A DNA stretch of 64,000 nt from Methylophaga nitratireducenticrescens. Lineage in GTDB: Bacteria > Pseudomonadota > Gammaproteobacteria > Nitrosococcales > Methylophagaceae. Position numbers and translations under genes: made by a program. The DNA lies in the NCBI RefSeq assembly GCF_000260985.4, contig NC_017857.3, forward strand, positions 2,784,924-2,848,923. Direction: 5' to 3'. Under the pieces are notes generated by a model that was not told the DNA's origin, made no database searches, and saw only the letters and a program-made list of their open reading frames with translations. Shown here one piece after another: positions 28,950 through 37,718 of this stretch (positions are counted from its first letter, which is position 1; every line of letters starts with the position of its first letter).

Positions 28950-29549
28950 TTAAAACAGATTGGCAATAATCATCCAGGCCGTGAGTCCCGTCAGAACAAA
29001 GGAAAATAATGATAACAGACCATCTCTGGCAATTAACGCCAGACCAAATGCCACTATTGCAAGACCTCCTGCATTGGCACTGAAAGGTACCACTTCCATA
29101 AACGGTAACGTCAGTGCAATGAAAATACAGACAATGGCAATGACATATTTGGCTGTTCCATTGACGAAGATCAGTAATCTTGGGCGAATCAGTTTATCGA
29201 TAAAGTGTGCAGGTTTACGTAACCACTCAACCGCCTTAAGTAATTTTTCACTGGGCACAGCGCGTTGTAATAACCACTTGGGCAACCAGAAGTGTTCCTG
29301 ACCAATAAGTAACTGAACAGCAACTAATAAAATAAACACTCCCATAATCGTGGGAACACCCGGAATATCCCCTATTACCGGTGCCAATATAATAAGACCT
29401 GCCAACAGCAATAACGGTCCAAATGAACGGCGACCAATCATTTCCATAATGCTGTCAATCGAGACCTTTTCATTGCGCTTTTGCTCAGCAGCTTTCCCAA
29501 TGCAATCAAACAATTGCTCAAGATTGGTTAGTTGTTGATGCTTAGCCAT
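28950..29549 (-). CDS. ExoD family membrane protein
   Basis: A 199-residue inner-membrane protein of the ExoD family (named from Rhizobium exopolysaccharide synthesis). After a charged N-terminus there are about four hydrophobic segments: FGPLLLLAGLIILAPVI, TIMGVFILLVAVQLLI, YVIAIVCIFIALTLPF, and GGLAIVAFGLALIARDG. The family motif LLAGLIILAP...GDIPGVPT is present. Its biochemical role is not settled; it is linked to exopolysaccharide production or alkali sensitivity. It follows the ACR3-like gene by 14 bases, which suggests co-transcription. Confidence 0.85.
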   Translation of the reverse strand: MAKHQQLTNLEQLFDCIGKAAEQKRNEKVSIDSIMEMIGRRSFGPLLLLAGLIILAPVIGDIPGVPTIMGVFILLVAVQLLIGQEHFWLPKWLLQRAVPSEKLLKAVEWLRKPAHFIDKLIRPRLLIFVNGTAKYVIAIVCIFIALTLPFMEVVPFSANAGGLAIVAFGLALIARDGLLSLFSFVLTGLTAWMIIANLF

Positions 29550-29563
29550 TGATATTTACCTGT

Positions 29564-30517
29564 CTAAGGAAAAAGCTGCTTCGGTACCCACCATAAAAAC
29601 ACCATCATGCCAATCAACTCGACCAGTGACTGAAACACAATCACCACCACTGCTAGCTCGTAATTAGCTGGTAAAGCCAATGCCAATGGCAGCATGACAA
29701 ATGAATTGCGGGTTCCAAAACTGAATGCCAACACTCTACCCTGTGCAGATGACAGATGTAATAACCTCGATAAAACTTTGGCCATCAACGCGACAATCAG
29801 CAGAAATAATATAAACACCAGCGACAAACTGGGCAGCAGCGCTAACGAATCCAGGACAATAGCCACTTGTGAGCTGGCGATAATAAACATAACCAATGCC
29901 AGGACGATTACCGGGAACCATGCCAGATAATTTATGAACTTTTTGCCTGAGGGATGCTGTTCAGCGAATTTCTGTGTTGCCCAGGCCAATATCAATGGCA
30001 CGACAATTAAGCCGATAAAAGCCCATAGCATTCCACTGTGCGCCAGACTGACAGTGAATTCATTGCCCAGAAAAACATACAGATAAAATGGTAATAATAT
30101 AACTTGCAACAACAGGCTAATCGGCGCGAAAGTGATAGCCTGCTGGGTATCGCCGCCAGCAAGCTCAGTAAAGGTAATAAACCAGTCGGTACAGGGCACT
30201 AATAACACCAGTAATATGCCGATGCGTATGGCTGGATCATCTGGAGCCAGCATTAACAAACCCGCCACAACAATTGGTATGAACACAAAATTACCCACTA
30301 TGGCTGCTAGCAAAAACCGGGGGCTAAAGGAAGTCTCTCGCAAATGCGTTAACGATACCTGGGTAAAGGTGGAAAATAACAGCAGCCCTAATAATGGCCA
30401 GACAGCAGCTTCCAAATAGCTACCAATATTGGGATACAGCACACCTGATATTAAACCCAGGGATATCGCTACCAGATAAATGAACAGCTGATTTTTTTCT
30501 AACTGTAGACGAGTCAA
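29564..30517 (-). CDS. ACR3/bile acid:sodium symporter superfamily transporter
   Basis: A 317-residue membrane protein with about ten hydrophobic segments. VLLVPCTDWFITFTELAGGD holds the conserved cysteine and Cys-Thr-Asp of ACR3 arsenite exporters, which supports placement near ACR3 within the BART superfamily. No arsenic regulator (arsR), reductase (arsC) or other ars gene is next to it, so arsenite may not be the substrate. The start appears to be TTG at 30517 with GGGAAAA upstream. ExoD follows after 14 bases; a palindromic repeat lies upstream. Confidence 0.75.
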   Translation of the reverse strand: MTRLQLEKNQLFIYLVAISLGLISGVLYPNIGSYLEAAVWPLLGLLLFSTFTQVSLTHLRETSFSPRFLLAAIVGNFVFIPIVVAGLLMLAPDDPAIRIGILLVLLVPCTDWFITFTELAGGDTQQAITFAPISLLLQVILLPFYLYVFLGNEFTVSLAHSGMLWAFIGLIVVPLILAWATQKFAEQHPSGKKFINYLAWFPVIVLALVMFIIASSQVAIVLDSLALLPSLSLVFILFLLIVALMAKVLSRLLHLSSAQGRVLAFSFGTRNSFVMLPLALALPANYELAVVVIVFQSLVELIGMMVFLWWVPKQLFP

Positions 30518-30605
30518 AGCTGAGATTTTCCCAAAGTTGATTAACTGAAGTTAACGTATCCTGAAGCATTATCATTTATTAATAGTGATAATAGAATATC
30601 AAGCT

Positions 30606-30689
30606 AGGGCTTGTTGATCTTTCAGAGCCACCACTGCTGGAGGCTATTTTTTCGTCATACAAGGCGGCTATGAAAGATCAACAAGCCCT
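30606..30689. repeat. Dispersed palindromic repeat, copy B
   Basis: Arms of 27 bases at 30606-30632 and 30663-30689 match as inverted repeats with two mismatches (AGGGCTTGTTGATCTTTCAG in the left arm). The core holds GCCACCACTGCTGGAGG, shared with copies A and D. It sits in the gap between the ACR3-like gene and a small secreted-protein gene, and together with copy C it brackets the 30.7-31.9 kb pair of genes. Confidence 0.85.
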
Positions 30690-30728
30690 CGCAAATAAGA
30701 TCTTTTCCATCGAACAAGGATCAACGTT

Positions 30729-30986
30729 ATGCAAAACCTTTTTAACAAAATCATTATTGCCATCGTACTTTCGTCAGGTTTTATGACCATGGCATTTGCT
30801 GAGGATGATGGTGAAGGAAAACAAGTCATCATCGACAGTGAAAACGGTAAAGAATCCGTCACTATTGAAGAATCTCAAACCGGCGATCAATCCGGGGCGG
30901 GGTCAGCTATCACCGATGATCCTGTCGATGACGAGAGAAGAAACGACGAAGAAGACAACACGGATAAACCAAAATATGAAGAGTAG
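30729..30986 (+). CDS. Small acidic secreted protein, 85 aa
   Basis: A signal peptide (about residues 1-25, ending TMAFA) precedes a short mature chain dominated by Asp, Glu and Ser/Thr (DDGEGKQVIIDSENG, DDPVDDERRNDEEDN). The mature region is probably disordered and strongly negative. AAGGA 8 bases before the ATG supports the start. No family is recognised. It ends just before the convergent MscS gene. Confidence 0.5.
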   Translation: MQNLFNKIIIAIVLSSGFMTMAFAEDDGEGKQVIIDSENGKESVTIEESQTGDQSGAGSAITDDPVDDERRNDEEDNTDKPKYEE

Positions 30987-31012
30987 GTTTGGCAGCTATT
31001 AGCTGCACACTG

Positions 31013-31032
31013 GAGGAAAATTAATTTTCCTC
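31013..31032. terminator. Palindrome at convergent gene ends
   Basis: GAGGAAAATTAATTTTCCTC is a perfect 20-base palindrome covering the MscS-type stop codon. It lies between the small acidic gene and the MscS-type gene. It could end transcripts from both sides, with runs of T or A adjoining. Confidence 0.5.
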
Positions 31033-31908
31033 TTTCTCTTCTTCCTCTTCGTCAGTGCTTTTACCTTTACCGGAATAATCTTCCGTAAATACCTCTGAAA
31101 GAATCAACTGTTCGATATAACTGCGTTGCGACGCTCTCACCGGAAAACGTACCACCAGATGAATCTCAGCCGCGGTAGGCACTTGAATGGTGACGCGGGG
31201 ATCCACTGAACTTGCATCCAGTCCCCTTTCATCACTGAGTCTCTGCATATAGAGGCGAGCATTTTCCAGGTATGGCTGACAATGCTTGGAAGCGGCAACC
31301 AATAAAGCTTGCTGCGCAGCCTGCCACTTATCCGTACGTTTAAAAGGCACCGTGAATACATGCAAAACGTATTGTCGGGTATAGCTTTCATTGATAACGG
31401 GTTCTGAGACAAATAAAGCATTCGGTATTACCGCCATACGTCCGGTGCGTTGATGGGTCAATTTACCGGGGCCAACTTCCAGTATGGTCGTTGCCAGCAA
31501 GGTTTGATCGATAACATCACCACGAAAATCTTTGATTTGAATCCTATCACCGATATCAAAAGAGCCGGCACCTGTTTTCAGTAGTGATCCCGTCACACAA
31601 AGGATCAATTCTTTGGTCGCCACCACAAAGGCCACAGCAATCGCTACAACGGATAACGCCAGGGTTCTGAGTTCTTCTCCCCAGATTAAGATCAATCCCA
31701 GAATGAAGATGAGAATAATGCCATTGCGGGTCTGCACCAGCCATTTGCGGCGTAATTCAGATGAATTAACTGTCCGGCGAATAAATCGTGAAGCTAACGA
31801 ATTCAGTACCAGAACCACCACCAGCAAGATAAAAGTGCTGCCAAATAAGCTGATGATGGGCAGAAAAAACGCAAAGGTTTCCTGTGAAATTCCAAGTTTT
31901 TCGTTCAT
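31021..31908 (-). CDS. MscS-family mechanosensitive channel protein
   Basis: A 295-residue inner-membrane protein. Three hydrophobic segments lie in the first 110 residues: FFLPIISLFGSTFILLVV, IILIFILGLILIWG, and TLALSVVAIAVAFVVATKE. The last of these leads into the MscS pore helix and beta domain (GSFDIGDRIQIKDFRGDV, LTHQRTGRMAVIPNALF). The C-terminal end is a highly acidic tail (STDEEEEEKEEN). MscS channels open on osmotic downshock. It is a small single-core type without extra N-terminal helices. Confidence 0.88.
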   Translation of the reverse strand: MNEKLGISQETFAFFLPIISLFGSTFILLVVVLVLNSLASRFIRRTVNSSELRRKWLVQTRNGIILIFILGLILIWGEELRTLALSVVAIAVAFVVATKELILCVTGSLLKTGAGSFDIGDRIQIKDFRGDVIDQTLLATTILEVGPGKLTHQRTGRMAVIPNALFVSEPVINESYTRQYVLHVFTVPFKRTDKWQAAQQALLVAASKHCQPYLENARLYMQRLSDERGLDASSVDPRVTIQVPTAAEIHLVVRFPVRASQRSYIEQLILSEVFTEDYSGKGKSTDEEEEEKEEN

Positions 31909-31980
31909 TCAAATAGCCTGTTTCAGATGGCGGGATGCGTTACAACGTTGATGCTGTACTCAAAATTAACGATAAAAATT

Positions 31981-32265
31981 AGGGCTTGTTGATCTTTCAT
32001 AGCCCCAGCCCTTCGGGTTGTGACTGAAAAAGCGTCACTCTGCGTTGCTCGTCACTTATTTAGAATAACTACAAAAACGTCAGGACAAGCAATGTTCCGG
32101 ACATTGCTTTTGCATACACTCCATCCATGGAGATAAACGTTTTTGAGCGCAAGCCCCTTCGGGGTGAGATACATGGATGTATCTCACCCCGAAGGGGCTC
32201 CTCGTGCCTTGATTGACGCTTTTTCAGCTCACAACAGAGGCTGAGATGAAAGATAAACAAGCCCT
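31981..32265. repeat. Dispersed palindromic repeat, copy C: 285-bp nested element
   Basis: The outer arms, AGGGCTTGTTGATCTTTCAT at 31981 and its near complement ending at 32265, are the same sequence as copies A, B and D. Inside them lies a second inverted pair (GTGACTGAAAAAGCGTCA near 32020 and TTGACGCTTTTTCAGCTCAC near 32212). At the centre is a perfect 48-base palindrome (32152-32199; arms of 23 bases). A smaller palindrome-like AGCAATGTTCCGGACATTGC lies near 32089. No open frame of note is inside. It looks like a miniature inverted-repeat element into which other palindromes were inserted. Confidence 0.85.
32152..32199. repeat. Perfect 48-base palindrome inside copy C
   Basis: AGCCCCTTCGGGGTGAGATA begins the left arm at 32152; the arms are 23 bases and fully complementary, with a GG centre. 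Each arm also contains its own small palindrome, CCCCTTCGGGG. Such a structure would form a cruciform or a very stable RNA hairpin. Confidence 0.85.
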
Positions 32266-32517
32266 ATCCATCACGATAATGGGTTTACATGTGGTCGACA
32301 AGTATTGTCGCCAGACAAATTGTTCATCCCTTACTTAAGCTTAATCACTTATAGCAAAATCACTCGCAATTCATCTATTGCAAAGCATTATTTACAGTGG
32401 TTTCAATAACCTATTTGGTTTCACCGTAGAAAACACTCTGGAGCCTCTTTGCAGATGCGTATTCTTCGATCATAATCAAATGCAGGTACGTCACTATAAC
32501 AAGAGGATCTCTTCCGA

Positions 32518-33927
32518 ATGATTAAACGACCCGACGCAGCAAAACGTCTATTTGTTCTTGATACCAATGTGTTGATGCACGACCCCACTGCTCTCTTCCG
32601 TTTTGATGAACATGACATTTTTCTGCCAATGGTGGTGCTCGAAGAGCTCGACAGAGGTAAAAAGGGTCTCTCCGAGGTATCTCGCAATGTCCGCCAGGTC
32701 AGTCGTTTTCTGGATGATTTACTGGAACAGGCCGCGGATAACGATGCCATAAATCTGGGCATTCCATTACCCAGTGTAACCAATAGTGATGTGCCTCAGG
32801 CCAGTGGTCGTTTATTTTTCCAGACCCGACAAATGGCCGGCGAGTTACCCAAAGAGTTACCCGGCCAGCTCGCTGATAATGCCATTCTCGCTGTTGCTAT
32901 CAATCTGCAGCAGGCACAGGTCGATACCAACGTTATTCTGGTTTCCAAAGATATTAATCTGCGTATCAAAGCCACCGTCTTAGGTATCTGCGCCGAGGAT
33001 TATTACAACGATAAAGTGCTGGACGATGTGGATCTGTTATATCGCGGCTCCAGCGAACTCAAAGCCGATTTCTGGGAAGACCTGAACCGTCTCGAATCAT
33101 GGACTGCAGATGGCCGTACTTTCTATCAGGTGGAAGGCGAAGTCGTCAAAGACTGGTACCCCAACCAGCTGATTTATTCACCCGGCGAGGAACAGGCGAT
33201 TGAAGCTGTGGTGCGCAATAACAATGAAACCACCGCCGATATCGAATTAATTCATGATTATCGCCGAGAAAACCATTCCGTCTGGGGCATTACCGCTCGC
33301 AACCGCGAACAGAATTTTGCCCTGAACTTATTAATGGATCCGGAAATTGATTTTGTCACCCTGCTGGGTCAGGCCGGTACCGGTAAAACCCTTCTGACGC
33401 TGGCCGCTGCGTTAACCCAATGTATTGAACACAAACGTTATGGTGAAATCATCATGACCCGGGTCACTGTGCCGGTGGGTGAGGATATCGGCTTTCTGCC
33501 CGGTACTGAAGAAGAAAAAATGACACCATGGATGGGCGCATTAATGGATAACCTGGAGGTGCTCAACAAAACTGATGGTGGAGACTGGGGCCGTCAGGCG
33601 ACCAACGATCTGCTACAACGCTGGATTAAAATCCGCTCGTTAAACTTTATGCGCGGTCGTACCTTTCTTAATCGTTTTATTATTATTGATGAAGCGCAAA
33701 ATCTGACCTCCAAACAAATGAAAACCCTGATTACCCGTGCCGGTCCAGGCACCAAGATTGTCTGCCTTGGTAATATTTCGCAGATCGATACGCCATACCT
33801 GAGTGAAACCACTTCCGGCCTGACTTATGTGGTTGATCATTTTAAAAACTGGCCACATAGCGGGCATATCACTCTGTTGAGAGGTGAACGTTCACGTCTG
33901 GCTGACTTTGCTTCAGAAAACTTGTAA
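32518..33927 (+). CDS. PhoH-family ATPase with N-terminal PIN domain
   Basis: PhoH2-type protein of 469 residues joining an RNase-like PIN domain (residues about 8-150, starting FVLDTNVLMHDPTALF, with acidic residues of the PIN active site) to a PhoH ATPase (Walker A GQAGTGKT about 283-290; Walker B FIIIDEAQNLT about 380). PhoH2 proteins in mycobacteria unwind and cleave RNA. It is followed by a strong terminator at 33945, so it is probably transcribed alone. AGAGGA precedes the ATG. Confidence 0.92.
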   Translation: MIKRPDAAKRLFVLDTNVLMHDPTALFRFDEHDIFLPMVVLEELDRGKKGLSEVSRNVRQVSRFLDDLLEQAADNDAINLGIPLPSVTNSDVPQASGRLFFQTRQMAGELPKELPGQLADNAILAVAINLQQAQVDTNVILVSKDINLRIKATVLGICAEDYYNDKVLDDVDLLYRGSSELKADFWEDLNRLESWTADGRTFYQVEGEVVKDWYPNQLIYSPGEEQAIEAVVRNNNETTADIELIHDYRRENHSVWGITARNREQNFALNLLMDPEIDFVTLLGQAGTGKTLLTLAAALTQCIEHKRYGEIIMTRVTVPVGEDIGFLPGTEEEKMTPWMGALMDNLEVLNKTDGGDWGRQATNDLLQRWIKIRSLNFMRGRTFLNRFIIIDEAQNLTSKQMKTLITRAGPGTKIVCLGNISQIDTPYLSETTSGLTYVVDHFKNWPHSGHITLLRGERSRLADFASENL

Positions 33928-33944
33928 TCTGTTTAACAAAAGTG

Positions 33945-33991
33945 ACATGAACGGCACAGAGAAATTATTCTCTCTGTGCCGTTCATGTTTT
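33945..33991 (+). terminator. Strong terminator after phoH
   Basis: An 18-base perfect stem (ACATGAACGGCACAGAGA with its complement) closes an 8-base loop and is followed by TTT, starting 17 bases after the phoH stop. It resembles an intrinsic terminator even though its T-tract is short. Confidence 0.8.
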
Positions 33992-34062
33992 AAACTGATT
34001 AACCATTTAACTCGAAAACGAAATGGATTCACTTGATGGATCATGGGCTGACAGGAAAGCAA

Positions 34063-34662
34063 ATGATGAACGAAACAACCGCTACAGGCGCTGATCGCCG
34101 CGCTTTTTTCCGCATCAATGATCGCCTGATCATGTCCCTCAATCCGTTAACAGAGACCGAGGCTGAAAATATTGGTCAAGCCATTATTGATGCCACACCT
34201 GAAGCCGGACAACTGGCACAACAGATGTCGACCATCCAGAAAAGCTTTAATCACCTGACCGATCAAATCGGCCACACTGACAGAGATATTGCGCGAGCCC
34301 TGCGTATGCTTGATGATAAGGTGAATCTGCTGGCTCAGAATGTCCAGTTATTACACACACCGCTCAATCCGGAAACGGCCAATGAAGTGAATCTCAGTGC
34401 AGGCGGACTTGCTCTGATGACCGATACCGTATTTCAAGCCCGTTCACCACTGGAAATCAGAATGCAACTATTACCTGGCGGGTTGCATATCCGGGCAATT
34501 GCCAAAGTCATTGGCTGTGATCAACTGATTGAAAGTACTGAAGGGAAAAGTTTCTATCTGCGAGTAGCCTTTACCCATATGAGTGAAACCGATCGCAATA
34601 TTCTGGTGAAACATACTTTAAACCGTCAGGCAGAAGAACTGCGGAACAGTAAACAGGCTTAG
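34063..34662 (+). CDS. PilZ domain protein
   Basis: A protein of about 199 residues. The N-terminal part (FFRINDRLIMSLNPL) and a helical stretch are followed by a C-terminal PilZ domain with NLSAGGLALMTD, the part of PilZ that contacts cyclic di-GMP. The preceding R-rich motif (here ADRRAFFRI) lies at the N-terminus, so binding through RxxxR is possible but split from the rest. I start at 34063, where AGGAAAG lies upstream of ATGATG; an in-frame TTG 10 codons earlier is weaker. It would be a cyclic di-GMP receptor; the GGDEF protein at 40.8 kb is a possible source. Confidence 0.75.
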   Translation: MMNETTATGADRRAFFRINDRLIMSLNPLTETEAENIGQAIIDATPEAGQLAQQMSTIQKSFNHLTDQIGHTDRDIARALRMLDDKVNLLAQNVQLLHTPLNPETANEVNLSAGGLALMTDTVFQARSPLEIRMQLLPGGLHIRAIAKVIGCDQLIESTEGKSFYLRVAFTHMSETDRNILVKHTLNRQAEELRNSKQA

Positions 34663-34748
34663 CGTTACTGTTCACGCAAATATCTTGTCCAACACACCGC
34701 CTGCCTGATTCCTGCCAACCAGGCAGCCCAATTAAGCAAGAGCGTGAT

Positions 34749-35408
34749 ATGTCAGTTAAACGTCCAATTCTTTATAGTTTTCGCCGTTGCCCTTACGCAA
34801 TGCGTGCTCGTCTGGCCATTGCCATTGCCGGTTGTGAAGTAGAAATACGCGAAGTCGTATTAAAAGACAAACCGGCTGAATTGCTGGAAATCTCACCAAA
34901 AGCCACGGTTCCGGTGCTATTGGACAGCAATAATAATGTCATAGAAGAAAGTCTCGACATTATGCTTTGGGCTGCTTCACATCATGCAATATGGCAATCT
35001 TTGGATGAACAGCAACGCAAGGAAGCGTTAATTTTAATTGAAGAAAATGATGTCAGTTTCAAACAGATGCTGGATCGCTACAAATACGCCGATCGTTTTC
35101 CAGAACATAGCGAGCGTTACTACCGCGAACAGGGCGAACAGTTTTTAGCCAAACTGGAAAATCGTCTCCACCAGCAAACCGGCTTAATGACTGATTCTCT
35201 TACTTTAGTAGATTTTGCACTGTTGCCTTTTATCAGACAATTTGCTCTGGTGGACTGGGAGTGGTTTAGCAATGCAGATTATCCAAAACTGCAGAATTGG
35301 CTGAATGGCTTTCTCCAGTCCGACCTCTTCAAACAAGTGATGCATAAATATCCGCAATGGCAGGCAGGAGATGAAATCACTGTTTTCCCTATAACACAGC
35401 AACAATAA
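34749..35408 (+). CDS. Glutathione S-transferase family protein
   Basis: A 219-residue protein. The thioredoxin-like N-terminal domain starts ILYSFRRCPYAMRARLAI with a CPY redox motif, followed by SPKATVPVLLD and EESLDIMLWA, the glutathione-binding region. An all-helical C-terminal domain follows. The CPYA active-site cysteine suggests an omega- or glutaredoxin-like member acting by thiol exchange. Substrate unknown. It is convergent with bioD, 3 bases apart. Confidence 0.85.
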   Translation: MSVKRPILYSFRRCPYAMRARLAIAIAGCEVEIREVVLKDKPAELLEISPKATVPVLLDSNNNVIEESLDIMLWAASHHAIWQSLDEQQRKEALILIEENDVSFKQMLDRYKYADRFPEHSERYYREQGEQFLAKLENRLHQQTGLMTDSLTLVDFALLPFIRQFALVDWEWFSNADYPKLQNWLNGFLQSDLFKQVMHKYPQWQAGDEITVFPITQQQ

Positions 35409-35411
35409 TCG

Positions 35412-36068
35412 TTATAAAGTCAGATATGCGCTGGCATCTTCATCTTCAGCCAGCCTGGGCACAATACCCAGACAGGGCGCCGCAATACGTTGCTTCAGAC
35501 TTTGGATAATCGCAGTTGACTGTGAATCATCAAGAAAATCATTAGCTACCCACCCCACCAGAGTCAGACCGGAGTCGGTAATCCCCTGAACCGTTAGCAG
35601 AGCATGGTTAATGCAGCCCAGCTTTATCGCCACCACCAGTACTACGGTTAAATTCAATGCTTTCGCTAAATCGGCAATGGTTTGCTGATCATTTAATGGC
35701 ACCAGCCAACCACCAGCCCCTTCGACCACGACGGTATCTGCCTGTAACTGCATCGCAGCAAAGTGGCTTTCAATAACAGTCAGTGAAATGGTTTCGCCTA
35801 CCTGTTCCGCTGCCAGATGTGGCGCAATCGCCGGTTCAAAGGCATAAGGATTGACCTGCGAATAAGGTAATTTGATATCTGCCTGCTGGCTTAAGGCCAA
35901 TGCATCCTCATTTTGTAATTGCCCATCCTGCCACTCACAGCCGCTGGCCACCGGTTTCATTGCCGCAACTCTTAGGCCCTGCTGTTGCAATACTTTGATG
36001 AGTCCGACACTGATACGGGTTTTGCCGACTTCGGTATCGGTGCCGGTAACAAATATATGCTGAGTCAT
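35412..36068 (-). CDS. bioD: Dethiobiotin synthetase
   Basis: Closes the ureido ring of biotin by carboxylating 7,8-diaminopelargonic acid with ATP. The 218-residue protein shows the family P-loop GTDTEVGKT near residue 8, KPVASGCE and the dimer signature VEGAGGWLVPL. It is the last gene of the bio operon and overlaps the bioC stop by one base (TGATG). bioA, the transaminase that makes its substrate, is not in this window. Confidence 0.95.
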   Translation of the reverse strand: MTQHIFVTGTDTEVGKTRISVGLIKVLQQQGLRVAAMKPVASGCEWQDGQLQNEDALALSQQADIKLPYSQVNPYAFEPAIAPHLAAEQVGETISLTVIESHFAAMQLQADTVVVEGAGGWLVPLNDQQTIADLAKALNLTVVLVVAIKLGCINHALLTVQGITDSGLTLVGWVANDFLDDSQSTAIIQSLKQRIAAPCLGIVPRLAEDEDASAYLTL

Positions 36069-36967
36069 CAGAGCTTGCTTCTCAACTGGTCGAGACTGAC
36101 TGCCACACAGCCATCATTAGTCATCGGTAGAGAGTTCTCCCCCGCCCAGGCATGTCCGTAAATCACTTCATAAGTGGCTGGAAGTTGGCCATTGATCCGG
36201 AATTGTTCACTGGCCTGGGTTACTTTTTTCAAGGTGTTTTTACCCGTTAAACCACGGCGCCGTCCCTGATTGACATTGCGCGCTCCCAATTGCTGCAGAT
36301 CGCGCATCATGCTGACCAGATCCGGATATTGCAATGTATGCCGATCACCATCCAAAACCGGATCAGCAAGCCCAGCGGCAAACATGGCTTCCGCCACATC
36401 ATGCATATCCAGAAACACATTGATATGCGGATAATTATCTACTGCCGCCCAACTTTGACGAAGCTCGTGTAAGGTATCCGGTCCCAGCGTACTGAACATC
36501 AGTAAACCACCGGGGCGCAATATGCGCTGTATTTCTGCGAATGCTGTTGTCAGATCACACCACTGCAAAGCAAGGTTGGCATACACTAAATCCACGCTAT
36601 TATCGGCCAAGGGTAACTGCTCGGCATCACCGGCAATAAATAAAGGTGATTTTTGCCCCGGTAACCAGCGACGTAAACCTTGATCTGTACGGTAGCGCTG
36701 TTTTGCCTGATTAAGCATCGCCGGAGCAATATCAACTGCCAGTTGCCGGGCAGCCGGATAACGCTGCTGCAGCAAATGCAGATTGCGTCCTGTGCCGGTT
36801 CCCAAGTCCAGAATATGCTGTGGATTGATTTTGACCAGCTCCAGACGATCCAGCATTTCATCTGCGGTATCGCGCTGCAAAATCGCCACATCATCATAAC
36901 TGACAGCGGCTTTACCAAAGCTGCGTGCTACACGCATTTTTTCTGGCCCTGATGCCTGGTCAGTCAT
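36068..36967 (-). CDS. bioC: Malonyl-ACP O-methyltransferase BioC
   Basis: Methylates the free carboxyl of malonyl-ACP so that fatty acid synthesis can build the pimeloyl chain. The 299-residue SAM methyltransferase has motif I ILDLGTGTGRNL near residue 52 and the BioC-typical start VARSFGKAAVSYDDVA. I use the ATG at 36967 because it overlaps the bioH stop (ATGACTGA); the frame is open further upstream within bioH. The downstream overlap with bioD (TGATG) shows coupled translation. Confidence 0.93.
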   Translation of the reverse strand: MTDQASGPEKMRVARSFGKAAVSYDDVAILQRDTADEMLDRLELVKINPQHILDLGTGTGRNLHLLQQRYPAARQLAVDIAPAMLNQAKQRYRTDQGLRRWLPGQKSPLFIAGDAEQLPLADNSVDLVYANLALQWCDLTTAFAEIQRILRPGGLLMFSTLGPDTLHELRQSWAAVDNYPHINVFLDMHDVAEAMFAAGLADPVLDGDRHTLQYPDLVSMMRDLQQLGARNVNQGRRRGLTGKNTLKKVTQASEQFRINGQLPATYEVIYGHAWAGENSLPMTNDGCVAVSLDQLRSKL

Positions 36968-37718
36968 GCAGAAATCCGTATATCTGGTTCGCACAAAGTT
37001 GTGGTTGCGAGATAAAAGGCGCATGACCTGCACCGGCAATACGCTCAATTACGATATTGGAATTTAAATCTGACAAACGTTCAGCCAGTGAAATGGGGAC
37101 CAGTTGATCACGCTCCCCAAGAATGCACTGTACCGGTTGGCTCAATTGACTGAGCGCCAGACGTAAATCAAGGCTTTCCAGTAATTCCAGCCCGGCCTTT
37201 AAGGCCTCGGGATGTGCCACATTATCCGCAGTCTGTTCGGCCAGTAGCTGGATAGTTTCCCGACTGCCTTCCGCCCCACGGGCCTGTAACATCACAAAGC
37301 GTTTCAGGGTTTCCCGCTGATTTTGATCAAGCTGACCAGAAAATACCGAAAACACGGCTTCATCCATCGCCTCTGACCAATCATCCGCCGTCACAAATTT
37401 CGGATTTGCCGCCATCAGGATAAGTTTGCTGACCCGCTGGGGAAACCGTGCGGCAAATGCCAGACTTAATTGGCCGCCCAATGACCAGCCCAGCCAAAAA
37501 GCCGTTTCTGGAACATTGCGCTCTAATTCATCGAGGATATTGTCGATCTGCAGTGCCTCGGAATGCCATTCAGAAGTACCATGTCCGGGTAGATCAACAA
37601 GGTGTAAGGTGAATTGTTCTGCCAGTAATTCAGCCAGCGGCTGCCAGACACCACTATGCATGCTCCAGCCATGCAGTAAAACCAAATCTGGTCCATGGCC
37701 CATTTGTTTAATGTCCAT
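36960..37718 (-). CDS. bioH: Pimeloyl-ACP methyl ester carboxylesterase BioH
   Basis: Hydrolyses pimeloyl-ACP methyl ester and so ends the BioC-started pathway. The 252-residue alpha/beta hydrolase carries the oxyanion LLHGWSMHSG, the nucleophile in GWSLGGQ, and the late histidine in GAGHAPFIS. The start at 37718 overlaps the bioF stop (ATGGACATTAA). Having bioH inside the bio operon, between bioF and bioC, is common in pseudomonads and many other gammaproteobacteria but not in E. coli. Confidence 0.93.
   Translation of the reverse strand: MDIKQMGHGPDLVLLHGWSMHSGVWQPLAELLAEQFTLHLVDLPGHGTSEWHSEALQIDNILDELERNVPETAFWLGWSLGGQLSLAFAARFPQRVSKLILMAANPKFVTADDWSEAMDEAVFSVFSGQLDQNQRETLKRFVMLQARGAEGSRETIQLLAEQTADNVAHPEALKAGLELLESLDLRLALSQLSQPVQCILGERDQLVPISLAERLSDLNSNIVIERIAGAGHAPFISQPQLCANQIYGFLHD

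Larger units (their letters stand above)
31909..32517. other. Intergenic region holding the nested repeat
   Basis: This 609-base gap is mostly the 285-base repeat copy C (31981-32265). The remaining right part (32266-32517) holds no gene and must contain the phoH promoter; AGAGGA precedes the phoH ATG. On the minus strand a 63-codon frame is open across the repeat, but it is an accident of palindromic sequence. Confidence 0.6.

Noticed and set aside
32069-32260. 63-codon frame inside repeat copy C
   Set aside because: It results from the palindromic repeat; both strands give similar accidental frames.
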